Assembly: GCF_001644225.1 (NCBI RefSeq)
Contig: NZ_LSTV01000001.1
Span: 434,001 to 498,000, forward strand
Origin: Microbacterium oleivorans
Lineage (GTDB): Bacteria; Actinomycetota; Actinomycetes; Actinomycetales; Microbacteriaceae
Length of the DNA: 64,000 nucleotides
Reading direction: 5' to 3'
The position numbers and the translations under genes are program-made. Shown here piece by piece: positions 1 through 8,235 of the stretch (position 1 is its first letter; every line of letters begins with the position of its first letter). The notes under the pieces were generated by a model. The model worked only from the letters and a program-made list of their open reading frames with translations, did no database searches and had not been told where the DNA came from.

Positions 1-1
1 C

Positions 2-961
2 GTCATCGTGGCGCTCGCCGGCGCTCTGTGGGTCACCGCGTCGGGCCACGGGCCGCGTGTCACCATGCCCGAGGCCGCACCCGCGGCATCCGCTCCCGCC
101 GTCGTGGGGGATCCCGGAGCAGACCTCCGGGCCGAGCTCGCCGCCGCCGTCACCGCCGACGCGTGGCCGACGCTCACCCCGTCGCTCGACGAGGTCATGG
201 CGGCGTCGTCGGGCGCGAACCCGGCGCATGCCTGCTTCGACCCGGGTCCGACGCCCGATCCGGCGGGGTGCTCATGGGGGAGCGGTGACGCGCCCGTGCA
301 CATCTGGCTCGTCGGGGACTCGACCGCGATGGCCTACGCGCCCGCGTTCCGGCGGATAGCCGACGACAGTGCCGGCGGCATCCGCGTCACGGCGATGGGC
401 ATGTACGGATGCCGCTTCACCGACGTGCTCGTCGAGAACGACGACCCGCGGGTGATGGCGAGCTGCCAGGAGCGCAAGGCCGCCGTGCGGGCGATGATCC
501 TCGCCGACCGCCCGGACCTCGTCGTCATGTCGAACGCCTTCACCCTCGGTCACACGGTCGCCGGTCAGGACCTGTCGGCCGACGCGCTGATCGCCGCGCA
601 GCGCCGCGAGGCCGCGACCTACGACATGGGCGATCGGATGCTCTTCCTCGCCCCGCCGCCGCAGGGCGTCAGCCTCGCCGCCTGCTTCACACCGACCTCG
701 TCGCCGCGGGCGTGCGACAGCGCCGTCGACGGCACCTGGCGCACGATGGAGGCGATCTCGGAGTCGTCGGCGAAGACGGACGGCGGCCACGCGTTATCGT
801 CGCTGCCGTTCACCTGCGCCGACGACGTCTGTCCGCCCTTCGCCGGAACGATCCCGACGAAGTACGACCAGACCCACCTCACCGTCGCCTACGCCGAGCA
901 CATCGCCCCGGCCCTGCAGCAGGCACTCGACGCGATGGGGCTCCTGAAGGCGGCGCGCTAG
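2..961 (+). CDS. Acyltransferase C-terminal SGNH domain (5' end outside window)
   Basis: The reading frame is open to the left edge, so this is the 3' part of a larger gene. The visible part begins with a short hydrophobic stretch (IVALAGALWV), then a linker, then an SGNH-hydrolase-like domain. Its first block is LVGDSTAMAY (catalytic Ser in GDS) and its last is DQTHLT (Asp-x-x-His pair). This arrangement is known from OafA/YrhL-type integral membrane acyltransferases, in which an acyltransferase-3 membrane domain is fused to an extracytoplasmic SGNH domain that O-acetylates cell-wall or surface glycans. That the missing part is an acyltransferase-3 domain is inference. The TAG stop forms part of a -10-like hexamer for the erm leader that follows. 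Confidence 0.8.
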   Translation, partial: VIVALAGALWVTASGHGPRVTMPEAAPAASAPAVVGDPGADLRAELAAAVTADAWPTLTPSLDEVMAASSGANPAHACFDPGPTPDPAGCSWGSGDAPVHIWLVGDSTAMAYAPAFRRIADDSAGGIRVTAMGMYGCRFTDVLVENDDPRVMASCQERKAAVRAMILADRPDLVVMSNAFTLGHTVAGQDLSADALIAAQRREAATYDMGDRMLFLAPPPQGVSLAACFTPTSSPRACDSAVDGTWRTMEAISESSAKTDGGHALSSLPFTCADDVCPPFAGTIPTKYDQTHLTVAYAEHIAPALQQALDAMGLLKAAR

Positions 962-964
962 ACT
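959..964 (+). promoter_or_regulatory. -10-like hexamer TAGACT of the erm leader (leaderless start)
   Basis: TAGACT fits TANNNT and ends 7 nt before the ATG of the leader peptide at 972. A transcript would begin at or next to that ATG, and no Shine-Dalgarno is visible. No good -35 was seen. The first three bases are the stop codon of the upstream gene. Confidence 0.45.
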
Positions 965-971
965 CGGGCGC

Positions 972-1037
972 ATGGGAACGATATTCGCAGCGCCGATGAC
1001 GGCGTTCGTCTACTCGATCCGCGACCGCCGCGCCTGA
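972..1037 (+). CDS. Putative Erm leader peptide (21 aa) with Arg-Asp-Arg stall motif
   Basis: This is a 21-codon ORF beginning ATG GGA ACG, with the C-terminal residues YSIRDRRA. Arg17-Asp18-Arg19 fits the Arg/Lys-X-Arg/Lys (+X+) motif at which macrolide-bound ribosomes are known to stall, as in the ErmD leader. It lies 118 nt upstream of an Erm methyltransferase in the same direction, and that gap is filled with alternative hairpins, one of which covers the erm ribosome binding site. It appears to be leaderless. That it senses macrolides is inference from architecture; it is too short to recognise by homology. Confidence 0.65.
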   Translation: MGTIFAAPMTAFVYSIRDRRA

Positions 1038-1151
1038 CGGCGCGTCGAGATCTCCGCGTGATCGCGCCGTCTTCCGGGATGTCCTCGCACCCCGGCAGCG
1101 CGTCCATTCCCGTACCCGCTCACCGGGGTGCTCCGAATCTTCCTTTGGAGC
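1029..1151 (+). promoter_or_regulatory. erm translational attenuator: nested alternative hairpins
   Basis: Complementary segments seen directly: (a) 1029-1034 CGCGCC with 1039-1044 GGCGCG, 6 bp, loop TGAC, spanning the leader stop codon; (b) 1036-1044 with 1063-1071, GACGGCGCG/CGCGCCGTC, 9 bp, sharing its left arm with (a); (c) 1074-1078 CCGGG with 1091-1095 CCCGG; (d) 1087-1095 with 1123-1131, GCACCCCGG/CCGGGGTGC, 9 bp, competing with (c); (e) 1130-1134 GCTCC with 1147-1151 GGAGC, which hides the GGAG Shine-Dalgarno of erm. A ribosome held on codons 17-19 would cover the start of (a) and (b), which fits a switch that frees the erm start. Confidence 0.6.
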
Positions 1152-1155
1152 GCTC

Positions 1156-1914
1156 ATGCGTACCCGTTCCGTTCACGGCGGCCGCCACGAACTCGGCCAG
1201 AACTACCTGATCCACCAGCCCACCATCGACCGGATCACTGCGCTCGTCGCGGCGACCGACGGCGCGATACTCGAGATCGGCGCGGGCGGTGGGGCACTGA
1301 CCACCGCGCTCGCGGGGCTCGGCCGCGACCTCACCGCGATCGACATCGACGAGCGCCGCGTCGCCGCGCTCCAGCGCCGGCACCCGGCGGTGCGCGTCGA
1401 GCTCGCCGACGCGCTGCGGCATCCGCTGGACGCTCCGGTGATCGCCGGCAACGTCCCGTTCCATCTCACGACCCCGATCCTGCGGCGACTGCTGCAACGA
1501 CCGGCCTGGAGCGACGCCGTCCTCCTCACGCAGTGGGAGGTCGCGCGCAAACGCGCCGGCGTCGGCGGCGGCACCCTCCTCACCGCACAGGCGGCGCCGT
1601 GGTTCGCGTTCGCGTTGCACGGCAGGGTTCCGGCGCGCGCGTTCCGGCCGATGCCGAGTGTCGATGGCGGCATCCTCTCCATTACCCGCCGCGGCTCACC
1701 GCTCGTCCCGCTCGCAGAGCGCCGTGCCTACGAACGATTCGTCGGCGACGTCTTCACCGCGCGCGGACGGGGGATGGCGGCGATCCTCTCGACGGTCGGG
1801 CGGATGCCGCGGCCCGCCGCGCGGCGCGTGCTCGACCGAGCCGGGGTCGAGCACGACTCCCTTCCGCGTGAGCTGGCGCCGACGCAGTGGGCTGCGCTCT
1901 GGTCGACGGCCTGA
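1156..1914 (+). CDS. erm: Erm-family 23S rRNA adenine N6-methyltransferase
   Basis: This 252-residue protein is predicted to methylate A2058 of 23S rRNA, which gives macrolide-lincosamide-streptogramin B resistance. Visible features are an N-terminal HELGQNYLIH block (residues 11-20, RxxxGQNFL-like), SAM-binding motif I EIGAGGG (40-46), the acidic IDIDERR loop (62-68) and motif IV GNVPFH (98-103), in place of the N-[LIV]-P-[FY] motif shared by Erm and KsgA. The very N-terminal RTRSVHGGRHELGQN and the 252-residue length fit actinobacterial Erm enzymes better than the housekeeping KsgA. GGAG at 1147-1150 lies 5 nt before the ATG. Expression is probably controlled by the upstream leader. The gene ends in a bidirectional hairpin. 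Confidence 0.88.
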   Translation: MRTRSVHGGRHELGQNYLIHQPTIDRITALVAATDGAILEIGAGGGALTTALAGLGRDLTAIDIDERRVAALQRRHPAVRVELADALRHPLDAPVIAGNVPFHLTTPILRRLLQRPAWSDAVLLTQWEVARKRAGVGGGTLLTAQAAPWFAFALHGRVPARAFRPMPSVDGGILSITRRGSPLVPLAERRAYERFVGDVFTARGRGMAAILSTVGRMPRPAARRVLDRAGVEHDSLPRELAPTQWAALWSTA

Positions 1915-1917
1915 GTC

Positions 1918-1953
1918 CCGGCGCCGTGAAGGCTCAGCCCTTCACGGCGCCGG
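1918..1953. terminator. Bidirectional terminator hairpin, 15-bp stem
   Basis: The arms 1918-1932 (CCGGCGCCGTGAAGG) and 1939-1953 are perfect complements around a 6-nt loop. It sits between the convergent erm gene and the sugar permease gene and overlaps the last codons of the permease. There is no U-tract, as is usual in actinobacteria. Confidence 0.75.
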
Positions 1954-2860
1954 CCATCACTCCTGCGACCAGCTGACGGCCCGCGATCGCGAGCACGAGC
2001 AGCAACGGCACCGCGACGAGGAACACACCCGCCATGACGAGTCCCGTGTCCGATGTGAACGCGCCCTGCAGCTGCGGCACGACGAGCGGCATCGTCAGCT
2101 GCGACCGCATCACGACCGAAGGCCAGAAGAAGCTGTTCCACGATCCGATGAAGGTGAACAGGGCGAGCGTGGCCGCCGCAGGCCGAGCTGCAGGGAGAGC
2201 GATCGACCAGAACGTGCGGAACATCGACGCTCCGTCGACCCGCGCCGCCTCGACGAGTTCGTAGGGGAGCGCTTCCTGCAGGTACTGCGTCATCCAGAAG
2301 ACGCCGAACGCGCCCACGAGCCCCGGCACGATGAGCGCCAGCACCGAGTCGATCCAGCCGAACTCGTTCATCATGACGAACAGCGGGATCGTGCCCACCT
2401 GCGCCGGGATGATGAGGGTCGCCAGCACGGTCACGTAGAGGGCCCGTCGCCCGCGGAAGCGGAGTTTCGAGAAGCTGAAGCCCGCGAGCGTCGAGAAGAA
2501 CACCACCGACGCGCTGACGGTAACGGCCACCAGCAGAGAGTTGCCGAACGCGAGCCAGATGCTGAACTGCTCGGCCGAGAACACCTCGCCGAAGTTCTCG
2601 AGCAGACGCCAGGTCGGCAGCCAGCGCGGCAGGGACCCGACGGCGCGGGTGATCTCGGTGGTCGTCGACGAGCCGTACATCGCCGCCGCGTACAGCGGGA
2701 AGATCGACAGGACGATGACGACACCGAGGAAGAGATACGTGACCCACCCGGGACGCTTCTCGGACGAGCGGGCGCGGACGGAGCGGCCCTTCTCGGCGCG
2801 TTTCTTCGCATAACGTGCGGCCCCCGCACCGGCCGTGTTCTCGATGAATCCTGTGCTCAT
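1934..2860 (-). CDS. Sugar ABC transporter permease, MalG/UgpE type
   Basis: This 308-residue inner-membrane subunit of a carbohydrate importer has about six membrane segments (the first near VTYLFLGVVIVLSIFPLYAA). It carries the cytoplasmic EAA loop EAARVDGASMFRTFWSIALP, which in this family docks on the ATPase. I chose the ATG at 2860 (MSTGFIENT) over longer in-frame starts because its first bases overlap the stop of the upstream permease gene (ATGA), indicating translational coupling. No ATPase gene is in the cluster, so a shared MsiK-like ATPase elsewhere is probable (known habit of actinobacterial sugar importers; inference here). The sugar is unknown; the adjacent GH39 enzyme suggests a xyloside-type oligosaccharide. 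Confidence 0.9.
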   Translation of the reverse strand: MSTGFIENTAGAGAARYAKKRAEKGRSVRARSSEKRPGWVTYLFLGVVIVLSIFPLYAAAMYGSSTTTEITRAVGSLPRWLPTWRLLENFGEVFSAEQFSIWLAFGNSLLVAVTVSASVVFFSTLAGFSFSKLRFRGRRALYVTVLATLIIPAQVGTIPLFVMMNEFGWIDSVLALIVPGLVGAFGVFWMTQYLQEALPYELVEAARVDGASMFRTFWSIALPAARPAAATLALFTFIGSWNSFFWPSVVMRSQLTMPLVVPQLQGAFTSDTGLVMAGVFLVAVPLLLVLAIAGRQLVAGVMAGAVKG

Positions 2861-3963
2861 CGGCGCTCTCCTCCGATCGCCTGCTCGGTGATGTCGCCCG
2901 CAAGAGGCTGAACGGGGCGGCCGCCCGCTCGCCGACGCCGCGCACGCGGCACCGCGGCATCCGACGATGCGATCCGCCTCGTCAGCACGAAGTTGGCCAG
3001 CGAGATGATCAGGATGATGACCGCGAAGATCCATCCGACCGCCGCCGCCTGCCCGAGTCGGTCCTGCCATTCGCCGAAGCCGAGGTTGTAGAGGTAGAGC
3101 ATCACGGTCGTCCACTGATTGTCGACGCCGCCCGCACCGCCTCCGGTGCCACCGCCGTCGAAGAGGCGCGCTTCATCGAAGATCTCGAGGCCGCCGATCG
3201 TCATGGTGAGGATGACGAAGATGAGGGTGGGGCGGATGTTCGGGATCGTGACGGAGAAGAACTGCCGCAGCCGGCCGGCACCGTCGACCGTCGCCGCCTC
3301 GTACAGGTCGCGGGGGACGGCCTGCATCGCCGCCAACAGGATGAGGGCGTTGTACCCGGTCCACCGGAACACGACCATGGACCCGATCGCGACGTGCGAG
3401 AGGAACCGGTTCTCGAAGAACGGTGAACTCGAATCGGTGAACAGCCCCAGCTCCTGGAGGTTCGGGACGAGGATGCCGAACTGGCCGAACACCTGCCCGA
3501 AGATCATCGACGTCGCCACAGGCATGACGACGAAGGGGATCAGGACCCCCATCCGCCAGAAGGTCCGGGAGCGGAGGTTCTGGTCGAGGACCGCGGCGAT
3601 CAGCAGCGCGAGGATCAGCTGCGGCACACCGCCCAATAGGAAGATCGACACCGTGTTCTCGAGCGAACGCCAGAACAACGGCTGCCGGAGCACCCACGTG
3701 AAGTTGTCGATCCCGACGAAGTCGCCCATGCCCGTGCGACGGTGCCAGTCGTGCAGAGCGACGACCACGTTGAACAGCAGCGGGAAGGCGCCGAACACCG
3801 CGAACAGCACGAAGAACGGCGACACGTACAGGTACGGCGACAGCTTGACGTCCCAGCGCGAGAGGCGCTGGCCCCATCCGACGCGGCGCACGGAGCGCTG
3901 CGTCGGACGGGGCGAGGCCTCCGGCGGGGAGGGCCGCGTCGCTGAGTCGGAGACGACGGCCAC
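2857..3963 (-). CDS. Sugar ABC transporter permease, MalF/UgpA type
   Basis: A 368-residue membrane permease with a roughly 45-residue charged N-terminal tail before the first helix (LYVSPFFVLFAVFGAFPLLF). The EAA loop is YEAATVDGAGRLRQFFSVTI followed by P. A periplasmic-side loop lies around residues 150-175. It ends in an Arg-rich cytoplasmic tail. It overlaps the MalG-like gene by 4 bp and starts 4 bp after the solute-binding protein gene, so the four genes from GH39 onward form one operon read leftward. It should pair with the MalG-like subunit as the heterodimeric channel. Confidence 0.9.
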   Translation of the reverse strand: MAVVSDSATRPSPPEASPRPTQRSVRRVGWGQRLSRWDVKLSPYLYVSPFFVLFAVFGAFPLLFNVVVALHDWHRRTGMGDFVGIDNFTWVLRQPLFWRSLENTVSIFLLGGVPQLILALLIAAVLDQNLRSRTFWRMGVLIPFVVMPVATSMIFGQVFGQFGILVPNLQELGLFTDSSSPFFENRFLSHVAIGSMVVFRWTGYNALILLAAMQAVPRDLYEAATVDGAGRLRQFFSVTIPNIRPTLIFVILTMTIGGLEIFDEARLFDGGGTGGGAGGVDNQWTTVMLYLYNLGFGEWQDRLGQAAAVGWIFAVIILIISLANFVLTRRIASSDAAVPRARRRRAGGRPVQPLAGDITEQAIGGERR

Positions 3964-3967
3964 GATG

Positions 3968-5281
3968 TCAGTCCGCGGTGTCGAAGCCGAGCGCCTCGAA
4001 GTCGCTGACGACCGAGGCCCACGCCTCTTCGGGGCTCGCGCTGCCCGCCTCGACGAGGCGGACGCCGTCGGTCACCAGGGTCTGGATGCCGGCGAAGTTC
4101 TCACCGCGGTATCCACCTGCGGCTGCGTCCCCCGCGGCCGCGGCGAGATCGCCGTAGACCTGACCGAGCCGCTGGCCTCCGAAGAACGGGTTCTCCGTCT
4201 CGGCAATGTCGGGGTTCTCGATGGCCTCGAGCTGAGAGGGGAACTGGCCGGTCTCGTGGAACCACTGCACGGCGGCGTCCGCCGAGGTGAGGTGGTCGGC
4301 GAGCTTCACGGCCCATCCGGTGTTCTCGCCGGTCGACGGCACGGAGAAGAACGATCCGCCCCAGTTGCCCCCGCCGTCGGGGAAGGTACCCGAGACCTGC
4401 CATCCGTCGATGCCGTCGGCGTTCTCGGCGATGATCCCTGCCATCCACGCGGGCGTCACGACGGTCGCCCACTGCTCATTCTGGAACCCGGCGCCCCAGT
4501 CCGCGTGACCGATCGGGATGCCGGCCGAGATGCCGTCGTCCGCGGCCTCCGCGAAGGTCATGAACAGCTCCTGCACGGCCGTATTGCCGGCCATGTCGTA
4601 GGGCTTGCCCGACTCGGGGTCTTCGAACGCATCGGGCAACAGGTTGATGGCAGCCTGGAACGCACTCGAGAGCGAGTCGATGAAGTAGTTGTCGGACGTG
4701 TCGACGTACTCGCGACCCGCATCGAGGAACGTCTCCCAGGTCGCGGCATCCCCGCCGATGAGGGTGCTGAACCCGTCGAGGTCCGATGCGAGCCCCGCGT
4801 CGTCGACCATCCGCTGGTTGAACGCGATGCCGAGCGGTCCGATGTCGGTCCCGTAGCCGCGAATCGCACCGTCGACCGTGGCCTGCGTCACCTTCCAATC
4901 GACCCAGCGGTCGTCGATCGCGGGGAGCTCCACCCAGTCCTCCGGGACCGCCATCATCTCGGTCCACCAGTCGAGCTCGATGAGGTGCACGTCCGACAGA
5001 CCTGCGCCGTCCGACGCGAGACCGTTGCGGAGCACGGTCTGCGCCGAGGCCCCGTCGGGGAAGGAGTTCACGACCACTTCGATGCCGTACTCGTCCTCGA
5101 AGGACTGCAGCAGCTCGGGCGGGAAGTCCATCCAGGCGGCGACGGTGAGCTTCTCGGGCTTGTTGTCCTCGGTCGCCTCTTCTGCAGCGCCGCCGCCACC
5201 GCCGCCCCCGCCGGAGCAGGAGGTGAGGAGGAGGGCGGTCAGACCGAGGGATGCCGCGAGTGCGGCGTTGCGGTGTCGCAT
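3968..5281 (-). CDS. Extracellular sugar-binding lipoprotein of the ABC importer
   Basis: This 437-residue family-1 solute-binding protein has an N-terminal lipoprotein signal peptide. A short basic start is followed by a hydrophobic stretch and the lipobox LTSC, so Cys22 would be lipidated and the mature protein tethered outside the membrane. Directly after the Cys is a run of eight glycines, a flexible linker. The mature part opens with LTVAAWMDFPPELLQSFEDE, typical of MalE/UgpB-like proteins. It captures the sugar and delivers it to the two permeases encoded downstream. Ligand specificity cannot be read from the sequence. Confidence 0.9.
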   Translation of the reverse strand: MRHRNAALAASLGLTALLLTSCSGGGGGGGGAAEEATEDNKPEKLTVAAWMDFPPELLQSFEDEYGIEVVVNSFPDGASAQTVLRNGLASDGAGLSDVHLIELDWWTEMMAVPEDWVELPAIDDRWVDWKVTQATVDGAIRGYGTDIGPLGIAFNQRMVDDAGLASDLDGFSTLIGGDAATWETFLDAGREYVDTSDNYFIDSLSSAFQAAINLLPDAFEDPESGKPYDMAGNTAVQELFMTFAEAADDGISAGIPIGHADWGAGFQNEQWATVVTPAWMAGIIAENADGIDGWQVSGTFPDGGGNWGGSFFSVPSTGENTGWAVKLADHLTSADAAVQWFHETGQFPSQLEAIENPDIAETENPFFGGQRLGQVYGDLAAAAGDAAAGGYRGENFAGIQTLVTDGVRLVEAGSASPEEAWASVVSDFEALGFDTAD

Positions 5282-5324
5282 GGCAGTTCCTTTCGTTACG
5301 TCGTCGTATCGGGTGTCGGGGTGG

Positions 5325-6956
5325 TCAGGATGAGGCGAAGAGGGAAAGGACGGCCCACGGGGCGAGGATCACGTCGAGGGTCAGCGTCCCGTCGGCGCCG
5401 ACCTCGAGGACGCGGCGGTCCAGGTCGTCCGCGACTCGGGAGAGGTGGTCGACCTGCTCGCGGCTGAGGTTGAGGGGCTCGCCGAGTCGGTGCCACTCCT
5501 CAGCGACGTTGCCGTGCTCGAGGTCGAGGACTTCGACCGTGTAGGCGGCGCTCGGTCGCAAGCCCTCGATGCGGTGACGGATGCCGCGAGCCGGCCCCTC
5601 GTCCGCGAGCGCACGCGCGTGCACGTAGCTGTTCGCGGAGCCCACCGAGCGTTCGCCCATGGAATCCGGGTAGTTGAAGAAGAGGCCCACGACGCTGTCG
5701 TCAGTGGGACCGGTCGTCAGGATCCCGTCCTCCGTCTGGAGCAGCACGCGGTCACCGAGGCGGTTCAACATCGCCATGGCGTGGAACGTCGGCTTGTGGA
5801 TGCCCTGCTCGTTCACGAAGCCGAACCCGCCGTGGAACGGACCGATGCCGCCGCCCCCCTCCTCGAACACGTCGGTGAACGTCCAGTACGCGATCGAATC
5901 GGCCAGGTCGTGGTTCTGCAGGAACGAGCGGGCGATGTACGTCGCCGCGAAGACCGTGTCATGCATCCGGTCACGGCTCGAGGGGGAGGTCGACCACTCG
6001 GTGATGTGCAGCTCCGCGTCCGGGAACGGCGAGTCGGCGATGATCTGCCGCATCATGCGCAGGTCGTTGTACGTCGCATCGCGGTCGCGACTGATGGGGC
6101 GCCCGCGTCCCTGGGTGTCGAACGCGAAGTCGGTGGGATAGAGGTGGGTCGAGAGGAAATCGATCGGGAGATCGCGCTCGGCGCAGTAGACGATGAGTTC
6201 GTGGATCCACACCGGCTTCCACGGCAGTGACGACGGGTCGGACGACTCCGCCGTCGCCGCCTCACGCGACTTGTCGTGATACTCGCCGTCGTACCGGGCA
6301 TCGGGGACGAACACCGACGACGACGGTCCGCCGACTCGCAGGGCGGGATCGATCGCCTTGATCGCCCGCGCCGTCGCCTCATAGAGCTCGAAGTACTGCG
6401 TCCGGGTGCCGGTCCAGAAGTGGGGCACGAGGTTCGGCTCGTTCCAGATCTCGAAGGGCCACGTGCGGACCTCTTCGATGCCGTAGCGCTCGATCCAGTG
6501 CTCGATCGTCGCCGTGACGAGGTCCACCCACGCCTGCATGTCCTTCGGCGGGCTGCAGTGCGCCTTCCACCAGAAGAGCGTCTCGGTCGCCGTCGCCAGC
6601 TCCCGCGGCATGAAACCCAGCTCCACGAAGGGTCGGGCACCGGTGTCGAGGATCATGTCGAAGACCTTGTCGACGTACGCGAACGTGTACACGGGTGCCG
6701 GCAGGGGAGTGGGCGGCCCGAAGCCGCCGCCGTTCGATGCGCGGTAGACGAACATGTCGTCGTGGAACAGGCCGTGGAAGCGCACGTAGCGCGCGCCCAG
6801 CGTCGTGACGGCCTCCCGGAAGTGCGCCTGCCAGTCGGCGCGGAGCGCCTCGTTGGCGCGCCCGGCGCCGATGCACTCGCTCCACACGTGGCGGAGCGGG
6901 GCGTCCACCGGCATCCGGTCGTCGATCCTGAGCGGGGACGTCGTCACGAGGGTCAC
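5325..6956 (-). CDS. Glycoside hydrolase family 39 (beta-xylosidase-like)
   Basis: A 543-residue cytoplasmic enzyme without a signal peptide. A (beta/alpha)8 barrel of clan GH-A is indicated by IWNEPN (acid/base Glu173) and HITEWSTS (nucleophile Glu320), plus the N-terminal YVRFHGLFHDDM block typical of GH39 xylosidases. A C-terminal beta-rich part follows. GH39 enzymes hydrolyse beta-xylosides, and a few act on iduronides; the exact substrate is inferred. It is the first gene of the sugar-uptake operon. GTG is chosen as start because AAAGGAGG lies 5 nt upstream of it. A LacI-type operator sits in its leader, so it is probably induced by its sugar. Confidence 0.85.
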   Translation of the reverse strand: MTLVTTSPLRIDDRMPVDAPLRHVWSECIGAGRANEALRADWQAHFREAVTTLGARYVRFHGLFHDDMFVYRASNGGGFGPPTPLPAPVYTFAYVDKVFDMILDTGARPFVELGFMPRELATATETLFWWKAHCSPPKDMQAWVDLVTATIEHWIERYGIEEVRTWPFEIWNEPNLVPHFWTGTRTQYFELYEATARAIKAIDPALRVGGPSSSVFVPDARYDGEYHDKSREAATAESSDPSSLPWKPVWIHELIVYCAERDLPIDFLSTHLYPTDFAFDTQGRGRPISRDRDATYNDLRMMRQIIADSPFPDAELHITEWSTSPSSRDRMHDTVFAATYIARSFLQNHDLADSIAYWTFTDVFEEGGGGIGPFHGGFGFVNEQGIHKPTFHAMAMLNRLGDRVLLQTEDGILTTGPTDDSVVGLFFNYPDSMGERSVGSANSYVHARALADEGPARGIRHRIEGLRPSAAYTVEVLDLEHGNVAEEWHRLGEPLNLSREQVDHLSRVADDLDRRVLEVGADGTLTLDVILAPWAVLSLFASS

Positions 6957-6991
6957 GCGACCTCCTTTGGTCGTGTTGTGCGTGTAGGCTT

Positions 6992-7006
6992 GCGAAAATG
7001 TTTCGC
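6992..7006. promoter_or_regulatory. LacI-type operator 1 (GCGAAA-ATG-TTTCGC)
   Basis: A perfect 6-bp inverted repeat with a 3-bp centre, located 36 bp upstream of the GH39 start. A minus-strand TTGACA at 7040-7045 could be the -35 of the GH39 promoter. A nearly identical site lies at 7103-7117, so both are probably bound by the LacI-family protein encoded at 7124. Confidence 0.7.
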
Positions 7007-7102
7007 GATCTCTAGTGTCATCGGAATCGGCGTTATGCGTGTCAAACCGGCGACGAGCGTCACGTTAGCCCGCTTAGTGCGGCAGCGGCAACAAAATTTG
7101 TA

Positions 7103-7117
7103 GCGAAATAGTTTCGG
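7103..7117. promoter_or_regulatory. LacI-type operator 2 (GCGAAA-TAG-TTTCGG)
   Basis: Same half-sites and spacing as the operator at 6992, with one mismatch in the last base. It lies 6 bp before the lacI-type start codon and overlaps its presumed ribosome binding region, which suggests autoregulation. The sites are 111 bp apart, about ten and a half turns of DNA, so looping is possible. Confidence 0.65.
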
Positions 7118-7123
7118 AGCGCG

Positions 7124-8173
7124 ATGACAGGGCAACGCGGACGTCGGGCAACACTCGCCGATGTGGCACAGATGGCAGGGGTGTCCCGCGCCACGGTGTC
7201 CAAGGCGCTCAACGGTCGGAATGACATCTCCCTGCAGACGCGCGAACGGGTGCTGGCGGCTGTTTCGGAGCTCGAGTATCGGCCGACGACGACCACCGAG
7301 GTCGTCCCATCGCGGCGGGCGATCGCGGTCGTCTTCGACGTCCCGGCATCCCCGTACATCCTCGGGGTGCTGCAGGGCGTGCTCACCGCCACCGCGGAGT
7401 CGGGATTCGATCTGCTGACGCGGCTCCCTCCCGACCGTCGATCACGCACCCAGCGTGCGGTCGCCCATGACTGGGTCGGCGAACAGGTCGCCGCTGGTGC
7501 CGTCGGCATCATCGCGCTGACGCTGCCTGCGCCCGACGCTCTCATCGACGCCGCGAGTCAGGCGGGTCTGCCGTTCGTCATGGTCGACCCGGTCGGCACG
7601 AGTGACGACCGCATGGTCAGTGTCGCGTCGAGCAACTGGGCAGGGGCGCGGACTGCTACGGAACACCTCCTCGCGCTGGGGCACCGCCGGATCGCGTGGA
7701 TCGGCGGCCCCGAAGTGTCCGTCGCCGCGCGTGATCGTCTGTACGGCTATCAGGCCGCCCTCGACGCCGCCGGCATCAGCGTGGACCCCGACCTCATCCG
7801 GGCCGATCAGTTCGCGGTCGCGACGGGCGCCGCGCACGCGCGCGACCTTCTGACGCTCGCGGAGCCGCCGACGGCGATCATGACCGGCGACGATGAGATC
7901 GCCGTCGGTGTGCTCGCGACGGCTCATGCGCTCGGCGTGCGCGTCCCGGAGGACCTCAGCGTGACGGGCTTCGACGACACGCCGCAGGCGGCATGGACGA
8001 CGCCCCCGCTGACCACCGTCCATCAGCACCTCGACGGGATGGGGGCGATGGCGGTGCAGACGATCCGCGTCATGACGGAGGGACGAGACCCGTCGTCTCG
8101 TCACGTCGAACTCGCTACGTCGCTGACCGTGCGCGAAAGTACGGCGCCCCTCCGCGATGTAAAGGATTCTTGA
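7124..8173 (+). CDS. LacI-family transcriptional regulator of the sugar operon
   Basis: A 349-residue protein with an N-terminal helix-turn-helix (TLADVAQMAGVSRATVSKAL, residues 10-29) and hinge, then a periplasmic-binding-protein-like effector domain. The C-terminal block VPEDLSVTGFDDTPQAAWTT is typical of LacI proteins. It is divergent from the GH39/ABC operon and flanked by two matching operators, so it very likely represses that operon and itself until a sugar or sugar derivative binds. The N-terminus has the usual short Arg-rich lead (MTGQRGRR). Confidence 0.9.
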   Translation: MTGQRGRRATLADVAQMAGVSRATVSKALNGRNDISLQTRERVLAAVSELEYRPTTTTEVVPSRRAIAVVFDVPASPYILGVLQGVLTATAESGFDLLTRLPPDRRSRTQRAVAHDWVGEQVAAGAVGIIALTLPAPDALIDAASQAGLPFVMVDPVGTSDDRMVSVASSNWAGARTATEHLLALGHRRIAWIGGPEVSVAARDRLYGYQAALDAAGISVDPDLIRADQFAVATGAAHARDLLTLAEPPTAIMTGDDEIAVGVLATAHALGVRVPEDLSVTGFDDTPQAAWTTPPLTTVHQHLDGMGAMAVQTIRVMTEGRDPSSRHVELATSLTVRESTAPLRDVKDS

Positions 8174-8223
8174 CACGACGACGGTCGACGTGCCATCCTC
8201 CTGATGTCAAACATTCCTGACAT
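8170..8223 (+). promoter_or_regulatory. Promoter and 20-bp dyad operator before the membrane protein/HTH operon
   Basis: TTGACA at 8170-8175 is a perfect -35; CATCCT at 8194-8199 is a weak -10 at 18-bp spacing. Just downstream, 8204-8223 is ATGTCA-N8-TGACAT, a perfect inverted repeat, ending next to the GGAGG ribosome binding site at 8225-8229. The position suits repression by the small HTH protein encoded two genes on, but the link is inference. Confidence 0.5.
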
Positions 8224-8235
8224 TGGAGGTGCAGC

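Noticed and set aside
1156..1914. rRNA dimethyltransferase KsgA
   Set aside because: N-terminal region, the leader peptide and attenuator fit Erm; KsgA normally sits in a housekeeping cluster.
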